Positions 8,747-16,020 of a DNA stretch of 64,000 nucleotides are shown here, in pieces. Every line of letters begins with the position of its first letter. Position 1 is the first letter of the stretch. Made by a program: the position numbers and the translations under genes. This DNA comes from Brevundimonas fluminis (GTDB lineage: Bacteria; Pseudomonadota; Alphaproteobacteria; Caulobacterales; Caulobacteraceae): the NCBI RefSeq assembly GCF_003934285.1, contig NZ_RQWJ01000002.1, positions 372,001 through 436,000 of the forward strand, read 5' to 3'. The notes under the pieces are model-generated. The model was given only the letters and a program-made list of their open reading frames with translations. It searched no databases and had not been told where the DNA came from.

Positions 8747-9199
8747 TCAGGAAACGATCTGCATCCCCAGCCACTCGGCGATCAGGGCCGGCTTGTCGGC
8801 TCCCTCGATCTCGACCGTCAGCTCGTGCTTCAGCAGCCAGCGGCCGCCGCCCTTGTCCTCGGCGGACAGGAGCTTGAACCGTCCCCGGATCTTCGACCCC
8901 GCCGGCACGGGGGCCAAGAACCGCAGCTTGTCGAAGCCGTAGTTGACGCCCATCACCACGCCCTCCAGCGGCTTCACCGCGTCGTAGCTCATGGCCGAGG
9001 CGAGGCTGAGGGTCAGGAAGCCATGGGCGATCGTGCCGCCGAAGGGCGTCGCCTTCGCCGCCTGCGGATCGACGTGGATGAACTGCTCGTCCTCGGTGAT
9101 CTTCGCGAAGGCGTCGATACGGGCCTGGTCGACCTCGAACCATTTCGAGACCCCGACCTCCTGGCCGATCAGGGATTGCAGCTCGCTGGGCTTGGTCAT
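8747..9199 (-). CDS. MaoC-like (R)-specific enoyl-CoA hydratase
   Basis: A hot-dog-fold hydratase of 150 residues, the size of single-domain MaoC/PhaJ proteins. The hydratase-2 motif is intact: Asp and His lie in EDEQFIHVDP near residues 37-46, followed by TPFGGTIAHGFLTLS. It would hydrate trans-2-enoyl-CoA to the (R)-3-hydroxyacyl-CoA, linking beta-oxidation to polyhydroxyalkanoate or other acyl pools. The ATG overlaps the stop of the dehydratase gene (stop at 9196), so it is the second gene of a two-gene unit. The acyl chain length preference cannot be told. Confidence 0.85.
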   Translation of the reverse strand: MTKPSELQSLIGQEVGVSKWFEVDQARIDAFAKITEDEQFIHVDPQAAKATPFGGTIAHGFLTLSLASAMSYDAVKPLEGVVMGVNYGFDKLRFLAPVPAGSKIRGRFKLLSAEDKGGGRWLLKHELTVEIEGADKPALIAEWLGMQIVS

Positions 9200-10182
9200 G
9201 GGACGAAGCGCTCCTGGATGATGTCGGAGAACAGGCCGGGGTCGACGTTGCCGCCTGACAGGACGATCGCGGTGGTGCGGTCGCGGGCGTCGACCCTGCC
9301 GGCCAGCAGCGCGGCAAGAGACACCGCGCCGCCGGGCTCGACCACCAGCTTCAACGTACGGAAGGCGACGCGCACGGCCTCGGCCACCTCGGCGTCGGTG
9401 ACGGTCACGACCTCGCGCAGGCGCCGGTTGACGGGAAAGGTCAGCTCGCCCGGCCGGTCGGTCATCAGGGCGTCGCAGATGGACGGCTTGTCCACCGGCG
9501 GATGGGTCATGCGCTCGCCGGCCGCCAACGAGCGGCGCGTGTCGTCATAGGCCGCGGGCTCGACCCCGATCACCGGCACGTCGGGCTTCAGCGCCGCCAT
9601 GGTCAGGTTGATCCCGGCGATCAGACCGCCGCCTGAGGCGCCGCACAGCAACTGGTCGATCTCCGCGCCGATCCCGGTCGCCTGCTCCACGATCTCCAGC
9701 CCCGTGGTGCCCTGCCCCTCGATGACGAAGGGGTCGTCGAAGGGGCGGACCAGCACGCTGCCGCGCGTGGCCGCGATCTCCTCGCCGATGGCCTCGCGGC
9801 TTTCGCGATAGCGGTCGTAGCTGCGCACCTCGCCGCCGAAGGACAGGACGCCCTCGACCTTCACGCGCGGGCTGTCGGCCGGCATGACGATGACGGCGGA
9901 CGTCCCCATCATCCTGGCCGCCGCCGCCACCGCCTGGGCGTGGTTGCCGGAGGAGTAGGCGACGACGCCGCGCTTCAGCTCGTCGGGGCTGAGGCGGCTG
10001 ATGCGGTTGTATGCGCCGCGGAACTTGAAGGCGCCGGCCCGCTGCAGGTTCTCGCACTTCAGGAGCACCCGCCCGCCGAGGCGGTCGTTCAGCGCGGGGC
10101 TTTCGATCAGCGGCGTGCGCACGGCGACGCCGGACAGCTGGCGGGCGGCGTCGCGGACGCCGTCGAAGGAGGCGGTGTGCAT
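9196..10182 (-). CDS. PLP-dependent threonine/serine dehydratase
   Basis: A fold-type II PLP enzyme of 328 residues without an ACT regulatory domain. This fits a catabolic threonine/serine dehydratase or a serine racemase-like enzyme rather than full-length biosynthetic IlvA. The PLP Lys is in GAFKFRGA near residue 53, the substrate loop is SSGNHAQ near residue 79, and the phosphate-binding glycine loop is CGASGGGLIAG near residue 180. It would deaminate threonine to 2-oxobutyrate or serine to pyruvate. It is divergent from glpK, with 44 bases between starts, and overlaps the MaoC gene by four bases. Confidence 0.82.
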   Translation of the reverse strand: MHTASFDGVRDAARQLSGVAVRTPLIESPALNDRLGGRVLLKCENLQRAGAFKFRGAYNRISRLSPDELKRGVVAYSSGNHAQAVAAAARMMGTSAVIVMPADSPRVKVEGVLSFGGEVRSYDRYRESREAIGEEIAATRGSVLVRPFDDPFVIEGQGTTGLEIVEQATGIGAEIDQLLCGASGGGLIAGINLTMAALKPDVPVIGVEPAAYDDTRRSLAAGERMTHPPVDKPSICDALMTDRPGELTFPVNRRLREVVTVTDAEVAEAVRVAFRTLKLVVEPGGAVSLAALLAGRVDARDRTTAIVLSGGNVDPGLFSDIIQERFVP

Positions 10183-10226
10183 GCGCGCACTTAACCCGAC
10201 GGCGAAGCCGCGCGTAAGGTGCCGGA

Positions 10227-11720
10227 ATGAGCAAACTGATCCTCGCCATCGACCAGGGCACCACCTCGACGCGCGCCATCGCCTTCGAGACCGCGCCGGA
10301 AGGGGGCCTTCGCCCGGTCGCGGTCAGCCAGATCGAGCTGGCGCAGCACTTTCCGCACCCGGGCTGGGTCGAGCACGACGCGGGCGAAATCTGGAACGCG
10401 ACGCTGCAGACGTGCCGCGAGGTGATCCGCAAGGCCGGCGGCGTCGGCCGCTTCGCCGCCGTGGGCATCACGAACCAGCGCGAGACCTCCGTGATGTGGG
10501 ACGCCGCCACCGGCGAGCCGCTGCACAGGGCGATCGTCTGGCAGGACCGGCGCACGGCGGACGCGACCGGCAAGCTGGCGGCGGCGGGCGAGGAGCCCGG
10601 GGTGCAGGCGGCGACGGGCCTGATCCTTGACCCGTACTTCAGCGCCTCGAAATATGCTTGGCTGCTGGACGCAGTGCCGGGCGCGCGCGCGCGTTCGGAG
10701 GCCGGCGAGGTCAAGCTGGGCACCATCGAGTGCTGGCTGATCTGGAAGCTGACGGGCGGGGCCAGCCACGTCACCGACGCGACGAACGCGAGCCGGACCT
10801 CGCTGATGGAGCTGACGACGCGGGAATGGCGCGCCGACCTTTGCGACCTTTTCGGCGTGCCCATGGCGGCCCTGCCCGAGATCCGCGGCTGCGCCGCCCT
10901 GCTGGGCATGTGCGAGGCGTCGGCGCTGGGCGCGGCCCTGCCGATCCATGGCGCGGCGGGCGATCAGCAGGCGGCGCTGGTCGGCCACGGCGCGCTCAAG
11001 CCGGGCGAGGCCAAGATCACCTACGGCACCGGGGCGTTTCTGGTCGCCAACGTCGGCGCGACGCCCGTGGCCTCGAGCAGCCGGTTGCTGGGCACGCTGG
11101 GCTACGCCGCCGCCGGTCAGGTCGCCTATGCGCTGGAAGGGTCGATCTTCTCGGCGGGGTCGGCGATCCAGTGGCTGCGCGACGGCCTGGGCGTGCTGGA
11201 GGAGAGCCGGCGCTCCGAGGCGATGGCGCAGGGGCTGAAGGACAACGGCGGGGTCTATCTGGTGCCGGGGTTCACGGGACTGGGCGCGCCGTGGTGGGCG
11301 CCGGACGTGCGCGGGGCCGTGGTCGGGCTGACGCGCGATTCGGGTCCGGCGCATTTCGTGCGGGCGGCGCTGGAGAGCCTGGCCTATCAGACCCGCGACC
11401 TGCTGGACGCGCTGGAGAAGGACGGGGCCCCGCCGCTGGAGGTGCTGAAGGTCGACGGCGGCGTCACGGCCAACGCCTGGGCCATGCAGTTCGTCGCCGA
11501 CGTCTGCGGCGTGACGGTCGAGCGCCCGGCGTTTCAGGAGATGACGGCGCTGGGCGCGGCCAAGCTCGCGGCTCTGGGCGTCGGCCTGATCGGCGACCTG
11601 GAGGACCACCCGGTGGAGGCGCCGGCGCGGTGGCAGCCCCGGATGGGGGCGGACGAGCGTGATCGCCTGCTGAAGGGCTGGCGCGCGGCGGTGAAGGCGG
11701 CCATCGTCGCCGTGCCATGA
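10227..11720 (+). CDS. glpK: Glycerol kinase
   Basis: A FGGY-family sugar kinase of 497 residues, the normal length for GlpK. The ATP-binding N-terminus LAIDQGTTSTRA is characteristic of glycerol kinases, as are TNQRET near residue 82, the substrate region VWQDRRT, and the C-terminal KVDGGVTAN block. It phosphorylates glycerol to sn-glycerol 3-phosphate in the cytoplasm. No glpF facilitator or glpD dehydrogenase lies nearby. Instead an APH-fold kinase overlaps its end by four bases, so the gene has a different setting from the classical glp operon. Confidence 0.94.
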   Translation: MSKLILAIDQGTTSTRAIAFETAPEGGLRPVAVSQIELAQHFPHPGWVEHDAGEIWNATLQTCREVIRKAGGVGRFAAVGITNQRETSVMWDAATGEPLHRAIVWQDRRTADATGKLAAAGEEPGVQAATGLILDPYFSASKYAWLLDAVPGARARSEAGEVKLGTIECWLIWKLTGGASHVTDATNASRTSLMELTTREWRADLCDLFGVPMAALPEIRGCAALLGMCEASALGAALPIHGAAGDQQAALVGHGALKPGEAKITYGTGAFLVANVGATPVASSSRLLGTLGYAAAGQVAYALEGSIFSAGSAIQWLRDGLGVLEESRRSEAMAQGLKDNGGVYLVPGFTGLGAPWWAPDVRGAVVGLTRDSGPAHFVRAALESLAYQTRDLLDALEKDGAPPLEVLKVDGGVTANAWAMQFVADVCGVTVERPAFQEMTALGAAKLAALGVGLIGDLEDHPVEAPARWQPRMGADERDRLLKGWRAAVKAAIVAVP

Positions 11721-12796
11721 CAGACGCTTCGCAGACGGATGCCCAGTCCACCTTCTCCGGCACACGCGAGGTCGATCCGCGCCACGCGCTGGATTCCGGC
11801 GCGCTGGACGCCTGGTTGGCGGCGAACGTCGAGGGCTACGGCGGGCCCCTGACGATCCGGCAGTTCAAGGGAGGCCAGTCCAATCCGACCTACGAGCTGA
11901 CCACGCCCGACCGGACCTACGTGCTGCGTCGCAAGCCGCCCGGCACGCTGCTGGCCAGCGCGCACGCCGTGGACCGGGAGTTCACCGTGATCTCCGCCTT
12001 GCACGCGCAGGGTTTCCCGGTGGCGCGCCCTTATGCTCTGTGCACGGACGACGCGGTCGTGGGCTCGATGTTCTACGTCATGGAAAAGGTCGAGGGGCGG
12101 GTTCTGTGGGACCTGAAGCTGCCCGGCATGAGCCCGGCGGAACGCCGCGCGATCTACGACGCCCAGGTCGACACGCTGGCGGCGCTCCACGCCTTCGATC
12201 CCGCGGAGATCGGCCTGTCGGATTACGGCAAGCCGGGCAACTATTTCGAGCGGCAGGTCGGGCGCTGGACCAAGCAGTACCGGGCTTCGGAGATCGATCC
12301 GATCCCGGCGATGGACCGGCTGATCGACTTCCTGCCCGCCACCCTGCCGCCGCAGGGGCCGACGCGGATCGTCCACGGCGACTTCCGGCTGGACAACCTG
12401 ATTCTCGCGCCCGACACGCCGGACGTGCGCGCGGTGCTGGACTGGGAGCTGTCGACGCTGGGGGATCCGATGGCGGACTTTTCCTATCTGCTGATCGCCT
12501 GGGTCATTCCGGCGACGCAGCGGAACGGGCTGGCGGGCGTCGACGTCGCGGCGCTGGGCATCCCCTCCGTCGAGGAGACCGCCGCCCGCTATGCCGGGAA
12601 GGCCGGCATCGCCCCGCCGACCAATCTCGACTGGCTGTTCGCCTACAACCTGTTCCGGCTGGCGGCGATCTGTCAGGGCATCGCGGGCCGCGTCCGGGAC
12701 GGCACCGCCGCCAGCGCCCACGCGAAGTCCATGGCCGCCCAGGTCCCGCTGCTGGCCGACGCGGCGTGGAGTTTCGCGAGGAAGGCGGGGGCCTAG
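11717..12796 (+). CDS. Aminoglycoside-phosphotransferase-fold family protein (ACAD10/11-like kinase)
   Basis: A protein-kinase-like phosphotransferase of 359 residues. The glycine/lysine strands are in FKGGQSNPTYEL and YVLRRKPPG near residues 50-75. The catalytic loop is IVHGDFRLDNL near residue 220 and the metal-binding motif is VLDWELSTLGDP. This pattern is characteristic of the family related to the N-terminal half of human ACAD10/11, which phosphorylates 4-hydroxyacyl-CoAs before dehydration. It is more likely a hydroxyacyl-CoA or small-molecule kinase than a drug-resistance gene. It overlaps glpK by ATGA and is probably co-translated with it. Confidence 0.8.
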   Translation: MTDASQTDAQSTFSGTREVDPRHALDSGALDAWLAANVEGYGGPLTIRQFKGGQSNPTYELTTPDRTYVLRRKPPGTLLASAHAVDREFTVISALHAQGFPVARPYALCTDDAVVGSMFYVMEKVEGRVLWDLKLPGMSPAERRAIYDAQVDTLAALHAFDPAEIGLSDYGKPGNYFERQVGRWTKQYRASEIDPIPAMDRLIDFLPATLPPQGPTRIVHGDFRLDNLILAPDTPDVRAVLDWELSTLGDPMADFSYLLIAWVIPATQRNGLAGVDVAALGIPSVEETAARYAGKAGIAPPTNLDWLFAYNLFRLAAICQGIAGRVRDGTAASAHAKSMAAQVPLLADAAWSFARKAGA

Positions 12797-14502
12797 GGAG
12801 CCCCGACCAGCGTGAAGGCCGCCCAGTAGGCCGGGTGCCGCCAGCGCGGTTCGGCGCGCACGGCCAGAGAGGCGTCGCGCAGCGCGCGGGCGCGGGCGGC
12901 GGGGTCGGCGCCGAGGGCGTCGAGACCGGAAAAGGTGCGGCCGATCAGGGCCTGCGTGGCCTGGTCCGACACGGCCCAATGCGACACCAGAACCGCGCGA
13001 CCGCCGGCGTAGAAGAAGGCGCGGGCCAGACCCGACAGTCCTTCCGCCCCCGGACGACCATCGGGCGCCGCGGTGTTGCAGGCCGAGAGGACGACGAGGT
13101 CGGCGTTCAGCCGCAGGCCCGCCGCCTCGGACGCCGTCAGATAGCCGTCGTCGATCGCGCTGGCCGTCTCGGGCGGGGTCAACACCAGTCCGGGTTCGGC
13201 GAAAGCCGACCCCGCCATGAGGCCGTGGGTGGAGAAGACGACGAAGCGGGCGCGCGACAGGGCCACGGCGTCGGTCGACTTGACGGCCGTCTCGGTGGCG
13301 GCGGCGCCGATGCGGACGACGCCCGAAGGATAGCTGGCCGACAGTGCCTCCAGCTCGGCCTTCGAGCCGGGCAGGGACGGCAGGGCGCGCAGCTTTGCGG
13401 GGTCGGCCAGCGGACCGTCGCCCCGGACGGCGTCGGCGTCGGTCGGGGCCCCGCGCGGGCCGGACACTGCCGCGCCGCCCAGCGTCGGCGCGCCGTAAGC
13501 GACCAGCGGCAGGCGCGCGCCGACGTCCCGCGTTCCGGGGCCCGCCGACAGGGCGGGAGGGCACCCGGGGTGGCGGGCCGGGCCGACGACCAGATGGCAG
13601 CGCAGGGACTTCAGGCTGGACGCGGCCGGCAGGGTGGCCAGGGCGTAGCGGTCGATCAGCCAGCCGGCGTCGTCGGCGGTCCCGGGCGCCGCGGTGGACA
13701 GGACGGCGAGGGGCAGGCCCGTCAACGGGCCGGACACCACCGACAGCAGGGTGGTCTTGCCCTCGAAGGCGCTCTCCACCGGCTCGATCAGCGCCTTGTA
13801 GAGCCGGTGCGCCTCGGCCCGGTCGAAGGTCAGTCCGCCGCGCCCGGCCCAGATCATGGGGTCGACCGTCGGATCTCCCTCGTCGCGGCGCGCGCCGGCG
13901 GTGGTGAGGGTGGAGCGCAGCCGGCCGACGGAGCGCGTCATCTCCGCTTCGCCCAGATCCGCCGCGCGGGCCCAGACGATCCGGTCGCGCGAGACGCCCC
14001 AGACGTAGGTCGCCTCCGGATTGACGAGGATCAGCAGAAGGGCCTCGTCGGGGTTCAGCAGGGCCTGGGTCTCCTCGACCGACAGGGCCCGCGGGGCGAC
14101 CAGTTCGGCGTAGGCGGGGAAGCGGGCGTCGATCTGGGCCTCGACGGTCTTCAGGGCGTCCAGCCCGGCCTCGTAGGCGTCGGTCAGCTCGGCGCGGCGG
14201 GCGCGCGCGGTCTCGCCGTCCGTGCCGTACAGCGTGGCCAGTTCGCGCTCCTGCGCGTCGCGCTCGGCCAGCAGCCGCTCGCGGCGCTCGGCCAACTCGC
14301 CCAGCTCGCCCTGCCCCTCGGCATAGCGGGCGGACACGCGGGCGAGGGCGTCGGCGGCGTCGGACGCCATGGCCCACTGGGCCGCCTCCCAGGCCTCGGC
14401 GCGCAACGCCTCCGGCGAGTTGTCGGGGTCCTGAGATCCGGCCGGGCCGGCCAACAGGACGACCGCCGCCAATCCGGCGGCGAGGTGGGCCAGCCCGCGC
14501 AT
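12793..14502 (-). CDS. Secreted CHAT-domain (caspase-like) protease
   Basis: The protein has 569 residues and begins with a Sec-type signal peptide (about residues 1-23, ending AGPAGS). A helical, charged region at about 28-125 probably forms a coiled coil or degenerate TPR stalk. A CHAT domain fills the C-terminal half (about 230-569), with catalytic His426 in FSTHGLM and Cys475 in LSACNTA, both in the standard family context. CHAT proteins are clan CD cysteine peptidases related to caspases and separase. The ATG forms TGATG with the stop of the upstream gene, so the two are coupled. Export to the periplasm is unusual for a cytoplasmic-type effector. The substrate is unknown. Confidence 0.82.
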   Translation of the reverse strand: MRGLAHLAAGLAAVVLLAGPAGSQDPDNSPEALRAEAWEAAQWAMASDAADALARVSARYAEGQGELGELAERRERLLAERDAQERELATLYGTDGETARARRAELTDAYEAGLDALKTVEAQIDARFPAYAELVAPRALSVEETQALLNPDEALLLILVNPEATYVWGVSRDRIVWARAADLGEAEMTRSVGRLRSTLTTAGARRDEGDPTVDPMIWAGRGGLTFDRAEAHRLYKALIEPVESAFEGKTTLLSVVSGPLTGLPLAVLSTAAPGTADDAGWLIDRYALATLPAASSLKSLRCHLVVGPARHPGCPPALSAGPGTRDVGARLPLVAYGAPTLGGAAVSGPRGAPTDADAVRGDGPLADPAKLRALPSLPGSKAELEALSASYPSGVVRIGAAATETAVKSTDAVALSRARFVVFSTHGLMAGSAFAEPGLVLTPPETASAIDDGYLTASEAAGLRLNADLVVLSACNTAAPDGRPGAEGLSGLARAFFYAGGRAVLVSHWAVSDQATQALIGRTFSGLDALGADPAARARALRDASLAVRAEPRWRHPAYWAAFTLVGAP

Positions 14503-15137
14503 CAATTGCTCAGGATCTGGACGCGCGTCCAGATCGCCCCGCCGTTGGTCACCTCGATGCGCACGCGACCCGTCCGGGGGCGGACGGTGCAGACGGGATA
14601 GTGGTCCACCAGTCCGCTACGGCAGAGAACCCGGTTCCCCTCGCGCACCACCAGATCGAGCGGGGCGTCGCCGTCGCCGATGCCCGCCACGCGAAGAATC
14701 TCGTTCGGCCGCGCCACCGCGTCGAAGCCATAGGCCTCGCGCGCCCGCATGGTCTTCACCGTGGCGATCGGGCCGTCCCCATAGGGGCTGGAGACGACGC
14801 CGCGAGTCGGATCCTGACGCACCACGGCGATGGCGGCGGCATAGGCCGGGTCGCCGTCGGCCATGGCCAGCGCCTCGTCCAGCAGGGCGTCGGCGGTGAA
14901 GAAGGGGGCGGCCTCGCCCTGGGCGCGCACGGGCACCTCGCCGACCATGCGCGCGGCGAGGATCAGGGCGCCGGGGTCGTCGCGCTCGCGGCCCCAGTCG
15001 GCCAGCTGGGCCGCGGTGGCCAGCCGCGCCACGCCCCGGGCGGCGCCCGGCTCATCCTGAGCGACGGCGCCGACCGCCGTGGCGGCCCAAAGCAGGAGCG
15101 CCGTCAGACCGGCTTTCAGTCCCGCGCGCACGCCCAT
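14502..15137 (-). CDS. Exported protein of unknown function, partner of the CHAT protease
   Basis: A 211-residue protein with a clear signal peptide (MGVRAGLKAGLTALLLWAA, cleavage probably after AVA near residue 27). Residues 30-125 are helical and Ala-rich and may be TPR-like repeats. The last 85 residues look like a beta-rich module (NEILRVAGIGDGDAPLDLV, then CRSGLVDHYPVC, then VRIEVTNGGAIWT), and a disulphide between the two Cys of that second segment is plausible. I do not recognise the family. The stop overlaps the CHAT start in TGATG, so the two are made together. By position it could be a chaperone, inhibitor or substrate of the protease. Confidence 0.7.
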   Translation of the reverse strand: MGVRAGLKAGLTALLLWAATAVGAVAQDEPGAARGVARLATAAQLADWGRERDDPGALILAARMVGEVPVRAQGEAAPFFTADALLDEALAMADGDPAYAAAIAVVRQDPTRGVVSSPYGDGPIATVKTMRAREAYGFDAVARPNEILRVAGIGDGDAPLDLVVREGNRVLCRSGLVDHYPVCTVRPRTGRVRIEVTNGGAIWTRVQILSN

Positions 15138-15213
15138 GCCACAACTCCCCGTTCACCGACCATCATGCCGTGACAGCGGACGGGCGCAAGCCGCGCCAGT
15201 GATGGAAGCTGAT

Positions 15214-15936
15214 TCAGCGCCGCGCGGCGCCGAGGATCCTGCGGTCCTGCCGCGACTGGACCAGCACGGCCACGCCGTCGTCCGCGTCGAGGCCGTCCGG
15301 CAGGGCATAGGACCGCGACCCGCCGGACCACGGGCCGAGGCGCACCACCGAGCGCACGACGTTGACCTGCCGCACCGTCTTGCCGCGGTTGTCGCCGCTG
15401 CCCACCCGCACGCTCTGGACGCCGGGGGTGAAGACGACCGCCACGACGTCGGCGCCCCCGGTCGGCGGGCGCCCGGCGCCGATGCGCACGGCGTCCGCTC
15501 CGAAGGCCACCCGGGGCGGCGCGTCGCCGTCGGCGGCGGCTTCGGCCACGGCGACCTCCAGCAGGCCGGGCGTGGCCGCAACCGTGCGGCGCCCGTCGAC
15601 GATGAGCTGCGGCGTGGCGGGCGCGCGCAGGCGCAGGGCCTCGACGTACTCGCGCTGGCGGGCGCTGAAGGCCGGCTTGGCCAGGGTGTCGCGCCAACCC
15701 ATCCAGTCCCAGTAGTCGACGGGCCAAGTCAGCAGGATCACCCCCGCCTCGTCGGCCAGTGGCTCCACCACGCCATTGGCCTCGGGACAGCCGGCGCAGC
15801 CCTGGGCGGTGAACAGCTCGACCACCACAGGCGCGTCGGCGGCGACGGACGCGCGCGCGCCCGTCTGGGCCGACGTCTGCGCGCCCCCCAGAACCAGCGC
15901 GGCGCAGGCCGCGGCGATGACGCCCCCGATCCTCAT
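15214..15936 (-). CDS. DUF1223 thioredoxin-like exported protein
   Basis: A 240-residue protein with a signal peptide (residues 1-24, ending TSAQT). The segment VVELFTAQGCAGCPEAN at about residues 38-54 is the DUF1223 hallmark, with a CxxC (CAGC) motif in a thioredoxin-like position. The conserved VDYWDWMGW and APATPQLIVDG segments follow. The family is periplasmic and presumed to have thiol redox activity, but its substrate is not established. The gene is transcribed in the same direction as the CHAT pair, 76 bases upstream of it. A role in disulphide handling of neighbouring exported proteins is only a guess. Confidence 0.83.
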   Translation of the reverse strand: MRIGGVIAAACAALVLGGAQTSAQTGARASVAADAPVVVELFTAQGCAGCPEANGVVEPLADEAGVILLTWPVDYWDWMGWRDTLAKPAFSARQREYVEALRLRAPATPQLIVDGRRTVAATPGLLEVAVAEAAADGDAPPRVAFGADAVRIGAGRPPTGGADVVAVVFTPGVQSVRVGSGDNRGKTVRQVNVVRSVVRLGPWSGGSRSYALPDGLDADDGVAVLVQSRQDRRILGAARR

Positions 15937-16020
15937 GGGCGGGGACCCTAGCGTCCCCGCCGCCCGGCGCCGCTCATAATCCCGTGAGGGGTCCGTGACC
16001 CCTGTGGATCAAGACGGGGA

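Noticed and set aside
11717..12796. Aminoglycoside resistance gene
   Set aside because: The sequence matches the ACAD10/11-type kinase branch and is coupled to a metabolic gene, with no mobile element nearby.
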